A DNA stretch of 64,000 bases from Gnetum montanum (lineage: Eukaryota > Streptophyta > Gnetopsida > Gnetales > Gnetaceae), in NCBI GenBank assembly GCA_015680685.1, contig MNCI01022611.1:1739822-1803821 (forward strand). Reading direction: 5' to 3'. The position numbers and the translations under genes were made by a program. Each line of letters starts with the position of its first letter. Within the stretch, counting starts at the first letter, position 1. Below the pieces are notes generated by a model. The model was not told the DNA's origin and ran no database searches. It saw only the letters and a list, made by a program, of their open reading frames with translations. This document shows positions 10,298 through 22,599 of this stretch, in pieces.

Positions 10298-13200
10298 TGC
10301 TTTAGAAACAAGCTTAGGCTAGAAAGGAATTACTTAAATAAAAATTGAAACATGTGGAACATGAAATGCTTGTTAATAAATATTAAATGGTCAGTAAGAA
10401 AATTAAGCAGGAAATCTAGTAGACATCCAAAAACTCATAGGCACATAGGAGTAATAAAAATGTAATAGAAGATAGAACAATAAGGAAAATAGTGATAATA
10501 GTCCCTTGCATTAAAAATATAACCTATTCACTCATAAAAATAGGAAAAATACTATTGATCAAGTGAAAATTTACAATTACAATGCTAGGATATTAAGGTG
10601 AAAATTAAATGTAGAATTGAATATGGATAAGGCTTGAAATATAATTACATCGAAAAATGGCATTAGGCTCTAACATTAGATATAGGTAGTCAAATTCTAA
10701 TAATTGAATTATATCAACATAACATAAATTAAGTATAGAAAAAAAGTTATACCTATACTAATGATAGAAAAAACTACAAAGTAAATCCTTACATTAGAGC
10801 AAGTACATTATTACCAGCTAAACATTACACGATAGAATCAGACATATTAATTAAAAATACAATGATTGGAACTATTTAAGATTTAAAAACATGACTATAA
10901 TCACAAATCTCTTCATCTTGTTTCTAATCATCTAGATGAATAGAATCAATTGGAATTCACTAAAATACAAAACAATTTGTCTACAAACTAGTTAGGATAA
11001 TCAAATTAATAAAATAATCCCCTATGGATTTGGTTTGAAGTATTAATTAGTTGGATAGTCATGCATATAGGATAGATGTAAACAAATGTTATCCAAGAAA
11101 ATATAGCATAGAGGAAATAATAAATATTAATAACATGAATAGATAAAAAATAACTGTAACTCTATCACCATCCACTAAACCCATCAAATAAACTTATTGA
11201 ATAAATAGTATATACTGATTGATGTTAACTACATAGGTATCCATGTCACTATTAAGAGATTCTTTTCATCTAGTTACTATAAAATTAGGTAATTCTTACT
11301 TATTAGTGTTTTCAATTTAATTTTCCAACTCACTATTAAGAGATGTTTTCTAGATAATCACTGCAAAATTACTATGTGTTGGAGCCAAATCCTAAAATTC
11401 CAGATAACAAAAAATAGATAAATAAACAAAAAAATACAGACCTATATGTAGAGGAGATGAACCTAAAAGTTTTGGAATGATAAGAAAGCCAATGTCAAGA
11501 ATAAAATTATTAACGTTCTAAAGTATCAACTAAAGTGGAGATTGAAATGTGTATTCTAATAAATGTCTAAAAATGCAAAACATGTGATGATAGGAATCAA
11601 AACTTCTAGTTGTTGTTTTAAGCTATGAAAAATCATAAAATATCTTTGATTATCATTTTGGAATTTTGAACACTTTGGAAAGCCAATGTATAGGAATTAC
11701 TTTAGAAATGTTTCTTCATATCAAGTGATATGTCCAAAACTATAATAAAATATTCATTAGAACTTTATTATGGATTAACAATGGATTGAGGATGCATTAT
11801 TATCCATTTTTCTAAGAGAATAAACTTTACCTTCTAGGCTATCAACATCTAGAGTTATTTTCAGAGGTCAAAAATGTGAAAAGGTGCTTAAAACCATATT
11901 TTTGTAGCTAGAATTTTAGCAAAACTCAAACCAAAGGAAAAACATAATCAAAAGTAATCAAAACATTATCAAAATTGAAACAAACATTAATTGAAATTTC
12001 ATGCATGATAAAAAGTTTCAAAGATTTTTGAAATTATTGAAAATAAAAATAAAATATTGAAATCTATAAATTTATAAATTTTATCAAATAGTTGCTAAAT
12101 AAGAAAACATTTAGTAAAAGACATGCATATAAAACATAAATTTAGCAAAATCCATTAGTAAAAGCAAAAAGAAAGATCACTATACCTAAATTAACAACAC
12201 TATAAAAGGATTCTCACATGGCTTCAATCTCCCAAATAGGAATCAATTTCTAGGTAAAATCATATGTCAACAATGTTATCTTAGAAAGATCTAAAATAAG
12301 ATCTAGAATTAAGGCTTAACAATGGTCCCACTTGATAACACATATCTTGATATAGCTCCTCTTCAATCCATCAAAGTCTACCTTGCTAGCTTTATCTCAT
12401 AGATATTGACATGAAAACTAGATGATTTCTCTTAGAATAGCTTCCAAGTATATATTCCTACAAGAGTTTTGTAGCTATGTCTAACTCCAAGCTAATAACA
12501 AGGTTCAAGGTCAAATCAGAACTAATGAAAAGTACTAGAATGATATCCTCTAAAACATAAGATAAAAATAAATAGAAGGTTAAAATAAAATATAATTTTA
12601 CCAAAATATAGAATATTGAAAAAACCCCATACCAAGAAATAGTACCACATGTGTCAATGACCCATCCAATGCCTAACACTTGCTAACTCAAAACACAAAT
12701 AAAAGAGCTAGTGAACATATGTTAAATTAAAAGAAAATTCAAGACAATAAAAATATAAAAAATAAATAGGAATACTAAAAGAAAATATAAAACAAAAAGT
12801 AAAATAAACTATTACAAATATAATAAAAGAAGAAGGTAATTAAAGAGAGGAATGTAACACACATAGTTAGAACTATAAAAAGAATAGTGAATCATAAGAA
12901 AAACATTTAATAAACATAGACATAGGTTAGGAAAAGAATGAATATTTCCAAAAATGAAAATACTAAGGAATAAAAGGATATCAAAGTCAAAGGTGTTAGT
13001 AATCATAACAAGGCATAAAACATAAGGATAAATATAGTAACCTAATCATCAAAACTATAAGTTCGTTTAGATGTGATCCTATTAATATGTACTATTGGAT
13101 TGTCATGATATGTTGTAATTTTAAAATATAATTTCTTTACTAAATTTAAGAATTTATTTTTTTCTCATAAACACCATATTTAATCAATCCATTCTTTTCT

Positions 13201-13307
13201 AGTATCTACATATGATTTGGTGGATACTTCTATAACATAGACTTATTTTTGAGGAATTTCTATAACCTTTGTAATTTATTCCATTACATAGGAGATGTAA
13301 ATTTTGA
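10298..13307 (-). repeat. El-1 5' LTR region and AT-rich flank
   Basis: The El-1 5' LTR should end at about 10298 and extend to higher coordinates. No coding motif is seen over 3 kb. About 11995-13030 aligns in direct orientation with 41593-42720 (shared words include agatctagaatta.ggctta, atcctctaaaacataag, caatgacccat), which supports this part being LTR or untranslated sequence of an element family. The upper limit of the LTR is not resolved; element X begins at 13308. Confidence 0.5.
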
Positions 13308-13947
13308 TGTAATGACATCTCTTTCAAACTCCTTTTCATTCCTACAAGTGGAAGATTGAAGGTTTTAGATAGCTAGAAAGACATCTTGCCTAAGATGACA
13401 TAGGAAACATCCTAAATGTCTTGAAGACATCTTGGCCTAAGAAGAGGCATCTCTAGGGAGGTTTTTATCACTTGGAGGAGATTTCATGTCTCTAGAGAAA
13501 ATGTCTTTTCTAAAAACTTAGGTTAATAGTAAGATGTCTTTTCAAGCTTATAGACATCCCATTCAAATGTGAAAGTTCTAATATGGTAGTTCCAAGATGG
13601 AAAACATTCAGGAATGTTGAGATCAAGATTGAAAATAACCAATAATCTAGGAAAAGCTTTCCATCAAGTCTAGGTCTTGTTATTAATAAATATTAATTTT
13701 TTATTTGAATGTTTGATATGTGATGAGTGAAAGAGAATTGAGAGACTGATTACATAAGATTTGTATGTATCATTGTTGTTACCTATGTGTGTAATATACA
13801 TCATTTTGACACTTTGTACATGGAGCTCAACATTGTATGTATGGAAATGATCTAGATGTATTATACCTTGCATTGAGATTGATCATGCATGTGGTTCTAG
13901 AGCCTCTTTCTTTGAAACATTGTTCAATGAGTGAGTTATTTGTGGTT
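13308..13947 (+). repeat. Element X 5' LTR, first part
   Basis: The sequence begins TGTAATGACATCTC and matches, with divergence, the minus-strand reading of the G3 LTR (41592 downward, TTTAGGGACACCTC). Both carry a cluster of AGACATC/GATGTCT words (13375-13545 here). The match stops where solo LTR A is inserted and resumes at 15391. Confidence 0.65.
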
Positions 13948-15385
13948 TATTGCATCTAAAAAATTTAGCTGCTAGAAAATCAAAAATTCCAAGAACTATT
14001 TTAAACTTGGATCCTAAGGGCCTCCAAGAAATAGGATCCAAGGCACCCTAGATGATCTTGTCGATCACTTAGGACTTAGGGAGTGTAAATAGGGGTTTAT
14101 AACAAAAATGAAAATGCAAATCTGATTGAAAAAAAAAAGCACAAAAATTAACCTTGAAATAAACTTGTACACCAAATGAATCATAAACTTTATTGAAAAT
14201 AATAAAATTTCTACAAAATTATAGTTCATAATGTGTACAACATTTGTGCCTATCTACACAAGAAATTTCTTAACCAAAGTTTAAATCCTATTAAAGCCAG
14301 CAGGTTGTGATCTACTGTTAGCCTCATGATGTAGGTACTTCCAAACTCTAGTTGCCAAAACTCCTTACGTGTTTTCCGTTCAGATCTGCAGCATTGGTCA
14401 CAAAGGGGGTATGCTTTTACAACATTGGTACAAAAGGGAGGTAAGGTTATTTCTTAAATTTTTGGTATTACAACGTTACTATGGTGAGAGTCTACAATGC
14501 CTAGGTAGTTGCCAATTTGCCAAAAGTCTTGCAAAATGTTAAAGGTATCAAGTTCTCAAGCTTGCCAAATTTGCTCAATTGTAGAGGTGTGAAATTGTTA
14601 AACTTTCTCTCCATCTGGATCCTATTCAAAGTGTTTAAAATTGACATTTATAGACCTCATGCTCATTGGTTTTTGGATGAAATTCAGCCATGATTACTAA
14701 CATATTGATTTGATTTGCAGGTGTGGAAGGCTATAATTCCCATCGTGGTTTTTCATTTCTAGTAATTTTTGATATGCCCAAGCCACAAAATCACTATGAA
14801 TACCAAAAATAGTAAATGAACTTTTTCAACTATGTTGGCTTCATCCATCCACACTGGCCTCATGGGAGCTACATCGACATATTGGGATCCATGTTGAAAT
14901 TGATGGAACAATGCTAGCCTAGCTAAGACAACGAAACTTTAACCAATCTAATGATGGCTTCATGGAAAAATAGAAATACCCACAACCCCAATGTTGGCTT
15001 TGAGACATCAATGTTAGGCTTGTGGTAACTACACTAGATTTTGCTATGAAAATAAAAACCTAGAACCACCAATGCTAGGTGTATGTGGTTCCCATGTAGT
15101 TAAGGCTATACCTCCTCAAAACCCCATGAAAATGACAAATTTGGTAGTTCCCAATACATTTTTAGCCTTTCCAAGCTCAAATATAGACATGACATGAATT
15201 TTTCCACTTGGGAAGTGACACTATGATGACTTATGAGGCATTGTTTAGCTCCAAAAGTTTAACTATGTGAAATTCTAGCTCATGGGCTACAAGCCCTACA
15301 TTTTACAATCAAAACCTAGCCTCAAGTGTAGGGGTGAAGGATACAATGCCAAATGTTACAACATGCATTTCTTGATGGTGTTTCA
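13948..15385 (+). mobile_element. Solo LTR A inserted in the X 5' LTR
   Basis: A 1438-bp LTR-like unit flanked by a perfect 5-bp target duplication, TGGTT at 13943-13947 and 15386-15390. It interrupts the X LTR, which aligns with the G3 LTR on both sides. Its inverted copy is at 28254-29556, where the element starts TGTAATGCC and ends GTTTCA; here the first bases have decayed to TATTGCATC. A partial inverted copy is at 18652-18878. No internal coding region, so it is a solo LTR. The cognate full element is not in the window. Confidence 0.75.
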
Positions 15386-15390
15386 TGGTT

Positions 15391-15545
15391 CTATGGATTG
15401 GATTCCATAGTACTTATATTCTTCTTTTGAATTAATATAATATAGCTAGCTTTCTTATTTTCTCATGATTAAATTTATCTTTTATAATATCTAGATTTAG
15501 TGTGTTTTGAATTGTTAAAGAATATCAAAGTGACCCTACTCTAGG
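15391..15545 (+). repeat. Element X 5' LTR, end
   Basis: This piece aligns with the last 150 bases of the G3 5' LTR (40795 down to 40642, minus): both share ata-atct/ttagtg-type words and lead directly into a degenerate primer site. Together with 13308-13947 it makes one LTR of about 800 bp. Confidence 0.65.
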
Positions 15546-15547
15546 GA

Positions 15548-15560
15548 TTGATATCAAAGC
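15548..15560 (+). promoter_or_regulatory. Element X primer-binding site
   Basis: TTGATATCAAAGC, two bases from the El-1 site and close to the initiator-Met complement TTGGTATCAGAGC. It sits about 55 bases before the gag ATG at 15615, the same spacing as in G3. Confidence 0.7.
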
Positions 15561-15614
15561 ACTAGTTTGTTATTTTCTAAAATTTGTGTGTGGACATCCA
15601 TTATTTTTTTTTCT

Positions 15615-16800
15615 ATGGCTCCTAATAAGAAAATTTTCAAGCCCTAAAAAAAGATATGGAGAGCATGAAATATTTATTTTAGGTAGTGGTTAAATGATAA
15701 GATGAGATTAGTGCCAAGGTAAATAGGAATGTAGGTCCTAGCCATTTTCATACTCTTGGTGATGATGAGCATTCTCATTTAGATGAAGAAGAAGTTTTTT
15801 AGCCTAGTGAAGCATAAGTAGATGAAGAGAAAGAACATTTTATCTATGAGAGTATGATTACCCATCTTCTTAAGATGTTAAATAAAGGAAATCCAAATCC
15901 TCATGCCAAAGTTCCAAGAGCTTCATCACATGCATCTACTTCTTCTCATGGTAATCATGACAATGAAGATGAACCAAGATTTACTAGAGCACTTAGAAAT
16001 GGTGCATGATTTCTATATGTTGAGCTAAAATCTTTAAATTATGGAGATGGCACCAATGATTTTGAATATTAGATTATGGTAATTCACAAGGATTTTGATT
16101 TAGATGGGGTACCAAATCAATTGAAGGTACCAATTGCGAAATCCATATTGGAACTTATGGCATCAACTTGGTTAGAAAAAGAGTCCTCAAGTTATGACAG
16201 GTAAGATGTTCAACCTATCAAAGATTGAAATTTTATGAAATATAAGTTGAAATAAAAATGTAAAAAATCTCAATATAGATAATAGAAAATTATAAAGCTT
16301 AAATTCCTTAGACATTATTACAAAGATATCATGGAGTTCTACATCAAAATTTGGAAACTATCATATGAAGCTAAGATAAATTGGAAGAAATATGAAAAGA
16401 TTTCAATCCTTCTTCAAGTTCTCAAGATGACATATCAGCAAGAGTTACTATTATATGAGCCATAAACCCTTTATGAAACTTATGTTTTACCACTTAATAT
16501 GAAAAAGAAACTTAGTGGATTTAGGAATAGAAGAAAATAAAATTCAAAGGGGAAGGATAAAGGATTCAAATTAGAGAAGGAATCTAAGTCAAATTCTAAA
16601 GAAAAATATAGAAACCATGTCAAGAAGCATGATTAGGGTGATGAGAACCACAAGGCCAAGAAGGAAAAGGTTAAAGAAACAACTCATCCAACATTCAATG
16701 CTTCACATATGAAGAGTGGGAACACAAGCAATGAGAATGTCTACTTTACAAGGCAACCAAGGGCAAGGATGTACAAACCATGGAGGTGGAGAAGACATTA
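15615..16800 (+). pseudogene. Element X gag
   Basis: The start codon at 15615 opens MAPNKKIFKP, parallel to the G3 gag start MVPKKK and the Z gag start MPSKKKIVQ. A capsid-type stretch follows (DFDLDGVPNQLKVPIAKSIL, about 16090-16150, then ELMASTWLEKE), then a Lys/Glu-rich part (16500-16680) and a degraded zinc knuckle QCFTYEEWEHKQ (about 16698-16735), where the second Cys is Tyr. Several stops are present. Bases from 16116 on are repeated at 25701 onward. Confidence 0.75.
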
Positions 16801-16879
16801 AGAAAATTTCTTTAAAGACATAATCCTAATGTTTCTAAGGTTGAGAAAGTTTATAAATTAAATTGTTATTCATTTATGG

Positions 16880-17420
16880 AAAATGTTAATAGATAAGTTC
16901 ATCCATCAAGAAAATTGTTATATTGGATTAGGGATAGATATTTTCTTTGTGAGGAATTGATTTAAGTTTTGATTGATGTGGGAGCCCAAGAAAATGTTAT
17001 TTCTTGTAGGATAGTTGCTAGACTTGTTTTAATGATAAATCTTCATCCTAGATCCTACAAGGCACATTAGTTGTCAAGAGACTTCTCTCAAGAGATGAGA
17101 GAGTAGTATGTCTTAAATTTTGAAATCTAGCATTATCATGATGTTGTAAAATATGATGTACTATCAATTGATTATGCTAATGTAATTCTTTGATTATCTT
17201 AAAATTTTGATAATGGTGCTTACTTTGATGGAGAAAATATGTACAAAGTCCTATGAAAACTGAATAAGTTAGCCATCAAAGCTCACTTAATACTTTCTTA
17301 ATTCTTCTTGGGGAGACAGAATATATTAAGGAACATGATAAGGTTGGTTTTCATTTTTTGATTGTATCAACTATTAGTTCTAATCATGATGTTGTACAAG
17401 TAGAACTTCTAACAAGTGTT
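16880..17420 (+). pseudogene. Element X aspartic protease
   Basis: The frame reads VLIDVGAQENVISCRIVARL (about 16970-17030), the retropepsin active site with Thr/Ser replaced by Val, followed by HDVVKYDVLSIDYANVIL, the second half of the fold. The G3 protease shows the same order of motifs, so X and G3 belong to one family. Stop codons interrupt it in several places. Confidence 0.75.
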
Positions 17421-17965
17421 CTAGGTTTGAAGTAATAATTTTCCAAATTCTTCAAAGGAGAAATGGATGGATAGGAATAAATGAGTAATGTTGAACATCA
17501 AATTCATTTCATCCCTAGTATTACTATTTCAAATGAGAAGGCATACCAGATGGCATTGAATCAAAGGACTAAATTACAATGGAAAGTAGAGGATTTGATT
17601 GCAAATGGATTCATGAGGAAGTCAATTTCTCCTTATGCAATTCTAATAATACTTATGCTAAAGAAGTGTAAAGATGAATAGAGAATGTACATTGATTTAA
17701 GGGTTGTGAATAGGACAACAATAAGGTACAGGATTTCTATTCCATGGATTGATGATATTTTTTATGTCCTTAAAAATCCATACATTTTTAGCAAAATTGA
17801 TTTGAAGAGTGGATAACATGAAATTTGGATTAGAACTGGGGATGAATAAAAGATTACTTTCAAAACATCATATTGATTATTTGAGTGGTTGGTGATGCCA
17901 GTTGTGATAACAAATTTACCTACTACATTCATGAGGTTGATGCAAGAGTGCTTGTTTTACATCAT
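17420..17965 (+). pseudogene. Element X reverse transcriptase, truncated
   Basis: NVEHQIHFIPSITISNEKAY starts the RT linker at 17487; RKSISPYAI, FSKIDLKSG (about 17797-17820) and FEWLVMP (about 17880) follow in the order of chromovirus RT. It ends at TFMRLMQECL... and is cut at about 17965, before the catalytic YxDD-type motif. The same truncation point occurs in the second copy (27549), so it predates the duplication. Unrelated sequence follows. Confidence 0.8.
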
Positions 17966-18651
17966 TGTTATTACCACTCCTTGATCCTAGCCCCATAGCA
18001 TGATTATAATCACCTCATCCTAAATGATAATGATGACCTATGTTTGACATTCATGCATTGTGTCCATGTGACATCCTCTTCATCATGCTCCATATTCAAG
18101 TCCATTTAATGTAACACATCTCTTTCAACAAAAAAAAAAGCAAATCAAATCTAGCCTTGTTAATGAAACCTTTATTAGGTTTCACCCTCCAAAAAAGAAA
18201 ACGAAAAAATGGGAAAGAAAATTTCCAAGAAGCCTAAAGACAAATGAAGACTAAAAGACAAACCATTGTCCTAACTACTAAAGAAAATTTCAAGTGAGAT
18301 GTTGGTTCCTCAAAAAACATTACCAAGTACCCAATAGTTCAAAGTGTGAAGCATGAAGATCACATTGACTAGCTAGTATGTCATTGCCATGATATAACCA
18401 TGATGTTAACATTAGGAATTCATTGATAACCCATGTGACACTTATTCATGACTAAATATATCCTTTAACCTATATCATCTTATCATAATAGTTAACCCCA
18501 TCATCATAAGCACTGTTTGGCATAGTTTCACACTACTAAATCAAGCACCAAGAGGGAACATTGGTGATGGATGTATGATGGTGGTTTGTATTCTTTATTG
18601 ATGTCTCTTAGGTCCATCCGCCAAATATCAATGAAGAGGGACTAATGAAAC
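17966..18651. other. Unassigned spacer joined to truncated X RT
   Basis: About 690 bases without recognisable coding sequence, containing an A/G-rich run near 18190-18240. It is present again at 27550-28253 in the same place between truncated RT and LTR C. Its origin is not clear. Confidence 0.4.
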
Positions 18652-18878
18652 ACCATCGAGAAATCTCATATTGCAACTTTTAAACCCCCACCATTAAACC
18701 CAAGGCTAGAAGTTTATTGTAAAATGTGAATATTGTAATCCATGAGATGCAATTTCAGATACTTTAACTTTTGGAGATGAAAAAATGCCTCATAAGTTAT
18801 CATAGTGTCACTTCCTAAGTGAAAAAAATTCATACCATGTCTATATTTGGGCTTGGAAAGGTTAAAAATGTCTTTTGG
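18652..18878 (-). repeat. Truncated copy of LTR A/C (minus)
   Basis: This 227-bp piece matches the lower-coordinate end of LTR C (28254 to 28484) and the reverse complement of LTR A. It stops at TTTGG, exactly where the left direct repeat of element Y begins; the uninterrupted site is TTTGG at 28480-28484 in LTR C. Confidence 0.75.
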
Positions 18879-19027
18879 TGCCTCTAGGAAGTGTTCATAG
18901 TAAGCTCAAGCACTCATCATGTTAGTTATCTATTTGTTATGATGGCCTTCAATATTCCTAGAGAATATCATGATCAAATTAAGACTTATCTCAAGGCTGA
19001 ACATGATGCTAGATGAATGATACCCCA
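18879..19027 (+). repeat. Left 149-bp terminal direct repeat of Y
   Basis: Begins TGCCTCTAGGAAGTGTTC and ends GATACCCCA. It is repeated at 25552-25700 with about 11 percent mismatch, mostly transitions. It lies three bases before the primer site at 19031. Confidence 0.9.
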
Positions 19028-19030
19028 AAA

Positions 19031-19043
19031 TGGTATCAGAACC
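19031..19043 (+). promoter_or_regulatory. Primer-binding site of Y
   Basis: TGGTATCAGAACC differs at one base from TGGTATCAGAGCC, the complement of the initiator-Met tRNA 3' end, used by plant pararetroviruses and many plant LTR elements to prime minus-strand DNA. Confidence 0.85.
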
Positions 19044-19560
19044 TTAGCAGATTCAGTCCTCACCTTTGGCTTAATCAATCAACCCAACAGCTTTCAAGAG
19101 TATGCTACTAAATTGCAAGAATTAGTGGCAAAATCTATGGAAGAAAGGTTAGCTGTTACTTCTAAATACTATCATTTGATGGGTACCAGCTATGCTTCAA
19201 CCCCTCTCTTTCAAGAATAATATGTTGATGATGTTAAGCTTGAAGGGTTTGTTCAAGCAAGGTAGAGGAAGTGTGGGCACAATGTTCAATCTACTTTAGA
19301 AAGTGGATCTTTAAGCAAAGATAAAGGAAAAGGTATCATGGTTGAAGAAACCAGTGAAACCTATGATGATAAATATGATTTTCATGTGTATGATCTCAGT
19401 GAAGTTCCAAGATGGCCTTCAGATTGATGAAAAGATTGGATTTTAAGCAATGATGAGAAGAATCTTTTTGCTAAAGAAGATGCTCCTATCATTGAAGCCT
19501 ATGAAAAAGGTGAAAAATATTTGTGGTTCAATGATGGAGAAAAAGTTTATGTAGAATAAA
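19044..19560 (+). pseudogene. N-terminal region of the Y polyprotein, function unknown
   Basis: A frame open from about 19017 to 19220 ends LMGTSYASTPLFQE; a second continues with KCGHNVQST, DKGKGIMVEE and VYDLSEVPRWPSD (to about 19430), then an acidic stretch. No family motif is recognised. By position this would be the leader-proximal N terminus ahead of the movement-protein-like part. It is broken by a few stops. Confidence 0.45.
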
Positions 19561-19583
19561 GTTTAGATCACATTATGGCATAG

Positions 19584-20330
19584 GTGCCTACTGCAAGTTT
19601 CCAATGGAACTATCATGGAGATGATGATGATCAAGGTAATGCCTATGATGATGATATATATTGGGAGATGCATCAAGCTTTCATGCTTAGAAGTTGTATA
19701 AAGAATATTCAAGCTAGATCTAAGCAAGAGCTAACAAAAGATCAAAAGGTGGTGATTCCTTTCCATGAAGCAGTTCTTAGCAAAAAGTCATTTGTTGCTA
19801 CCGATGGAAAGTTGCAGTTTCCAAAATTGTCAAAGGACACTATCTATAATTTTTCCAATGTATTTTCAACATGATGGACTACTTTAGTAAAATATTTAGA
19901 AGTAATCTTGGATATAAAAGGTGTTGGCATTAAGCCAATATTTCTACCATTCTTCACTAATGAAGAGATCACAAAATGGAAGGAGCAAGGACTTCACTAC
20001 ATCAACTTAGGTCAAATCGACATCATAGTAAGTCCCATGTTTAATTATAATCTAAATGTAGAATTTGTGGTAACCTTGGAGATGATATAAATGATGATCC
20101 TAATCTAGTTTGGGAAATGTAAAAAATCTATCAATTTAAAGGAGTATTAAGTGTAGATTCTCTTTATTTTGTATAACCTAATTTTCAATTATCCCTAGTA
20201 GATGAGCATATTACATCTACTTTGTTGTTATGTATAGAAATCCATGTAGTTAAGTTATTACCAGGGTTTGTGTATGTTGCCATAGGTCTAGAGCTACTTT
20301 CTAGTTAACCAACATAAGTTTCATGAATCA
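19584..20330 (+). pseudogene. Movement-protein-like (30K-type) region of Y
   Basis: Two adjacent open pieces (19584-19874 and 19908-20090) encode KSFVATDGKLQFPKL and then GIKPIFLPFFTNEEITKW with KEQGLHYINLGQIDIIVSP. The hydrophobic pattern around KWKEQG..YINLGQI resembles the core of 30K-superfamily movement proteins, which carry plant virus genomes through plasmodesmata. Plant LTR elements lack such a gene, so this is one of the better arguments for a viral origin. Stops at 19872 and 20088 and later frameshifts break it. The similarity is by eye only. Confidence 0.55.
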
Positions 20331-21225
20331 TAAATGAAAGTGGGGAGTAAAGTTTCCAGTGGAAAGAAAACATTTGCTATCATGTGGGAGATCTATTGAT
20401 GCAAATAAATACATCCAAGGCTTTCCAAGAATTCAAAAATATTTGAAGGATCAAGAGTTTCAAAAATTAGCAAGTTCTAAGAAGAAATGGAGCAGATATC
20501 CCATATAGCAATTTGGGAGGAACCCTATAATAGATCTACATGCTTTCATGTAATTCTACCATCAGTTAAATATGATGAAGGATCCAATTCCATTGTCTAT
20601 ACAAAACAAGAAAAAGAGTCACAAAAATTTGATTGCAAAGGCACAATCTTCATGCTCCAATCATGAGAAGTGAAAGGGAAGAAAATAATTAAAGGAGGAA
20701 AATGGCCTCCAAAAGGATCATACTACACAATTTTCTTTGAAGATGAAATTCCAAAAACCAAAGCCAATTGTAGCTATCTATTGGAACACAACATCGACTC
20801 AAATAACAATCAAAAGGAAGAAGTAAGATAGTTGAATTATCTATTAAATTGGTCCAATTATTGCAATAATAATTTGAATACTCTAGAAGATAAAATAGAT
20901 GAAGTGTTAAAACATGTAGCTGATTATGAAAATATAGTTAGAGGAAAAAGATAAAGAAGATAAAGAAAAAAGAAGTAGTTTTCTAAAGGAAGTCTTTATG
21001 CAAGAAAATCAATCAAAGGAAATTCTAGTCAATAAACAGAAATTGTGGGAGCTAGAGGAAAAATCAAAACATATAGAAGCTAATAGAATTAGCGAAAAGA
21101 TACAAAGGCAAAAGAAAGAAAAAGCCTTAATGCTGAAGGTTAGAGAAGAAGAAGAATTGCCTAAATCATAGAATCAGAAGAAGAAAAGATAGTCTTCAAC
21201 AATAGAGGATGTCAAGGACAAATTA
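20331..21225 (+). pseudogene. Y region between movement- and coat-like parts, coiled coil
   Basis: Pieces such as YNRSTCFHVILPSVKYDEG and GGKWPPKGSYYTIFFEDEIP occur up to about 20780. From 20815 to 21190 the coding is dominated by Lys, Glu, Asn and Ile (LNTLEDKIDEVLKHVADYEN), predicted coiled coil, as often found between such domains. Many stops. No specific function can be given. Confidence 0.4.
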
Positions 21226-22250
21226 TGATGTCTTATCCCACTCCCAAAGGACAACCTCCATCGTTTGCTGCTCTAAAAGACATGACAAGTGCTTTTGTTC
21301 CTATGTTAAAAATTGATCATTTACCACCTAGAGAAGTACAATATAAAATTAGAGTATGGATTAATTAGTTAAATATATTCTAAAAATAAATGAAAGAAAT
21401 GTCATGTGTGGAGGATTAGCAAGAACATCAAGAATAATTAGAAATTGGTGGGAAAGTGCTACAATAGATAGTCAAAATTAGGTGTTAGATAGTGGTTTTC
21501 AAGGCCTTTTTACAACTATGGTTACTAATTTTTTTGTGGATATGTCAGTAAATTTAAGGATGCAAGATAGGATTTTTCTCAATCAGAGAAGATTATATAG
21601 GTTGGAAGATTTTGAAGAATACAACAATGAGTATAAAAAGGAAGTATACAGACTAGCATTGCATAAAGATCCACTAACAACCTATATGTATCTAGGATCA
21701 CTACCAAGGAAGTTGGGATAGATAGTCATCCATAAGTCAATCCAAAATAATATAAATATACCTTTGCAATATTTTGTTGATGTAATTCATAAGGCTAGGC
21801 AAGAACTACAACAAGCATGCTTTCATCTAGGACTCACAAAGATTATGCCCTCACCAGCTACCTATGCTAATCTCAATGGAATGGTAGATAATTTTGACAA
21901 AGGAAAAGGCAAAGATAACTCAAGAAAATCCAAAAGAAAAATTGCTAATAGCAAACCTAAGTTCAGATGCTTCAAAAAAAAAGATATCAACCAAAGAGGT
22001 TCAGGCCCAACAAATTCATTAGAAGAATAAAATCTCCAAAGAATACAAAACAAGTTAGTTTCTATAACTACAAGGAAAAAGGACATTATGCATATGAACG
22101 TCTTAAGATGTCAAATAGAACTCCTCAAAAGGTAAAGGATTTCTTCATCAAATATGGTCAAGAATGGGAACCAATAGAGTCAGAGGAAAAATTGGAAGAA
22201 TGTCTCAAAAATGAAGAAAGAATATATAGTTTAATTTAGGAAACAAATTC
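21226..22250 (+). pseudogene. Coat-protein-like region of Y with decayed zinc knuckle
   Basis: From the ATG near 21226 (MSYPTPKGQPPSFAALKDM) a capsid-type region runs on; open pieces are 21482-21721 (with RRLYRLEDFEEYNNEYKKEV) and 21764-22030. It ends in a basic stretch and FYNYKEKGHYAYERL (about 22060-22104), a CCHC knuckle in which the Cys codons have become Tyr or Arg, as G-to-A changes would do. The knuckle normally binds genomic RNA during packaging. Acidic sequence follows (22140-22600). Frames overlap at 21967-22030. Confidence 0.65.
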
Positions 22251-22599
22251 AAATATTGATAGTTCAAAAGCTTCTAAAGAAGATGAGGAATTTTTTATGA
22301 AAATGACTAAAGGAGGATGGATTCTAGAATTAGAAAGTGAAGAAATGGAGGAAGATTGGGATTCTAAGGAATAATTGGCAAAATTAGAGAAATTAATGAA
22401 TCAATCACAAGATGATATCTCAAAAGGAAAAAAATGAAGAAGAAGCATTCAGCTTAGCAAACAATTTTGCTAATCCATTTTCTTTGCAGGAATCAAGTGA
22501 GGCAGGAGCTAACAATTCTAAAAGTGGAATTTAGGCTGATGATGAAGATGAATAGACCTTAGCCTTCTATTTTAAAAGTCTACTGCTATTTTCAAAACA

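Noticed and set aside
13948-15545. LTR A as the genuine 5' LTR of element X
   Set aside because: The X LTR aligns with the G3 LTR on both sides of A, and A has its own perfect TGGTT target duplication, so A is an insertion.
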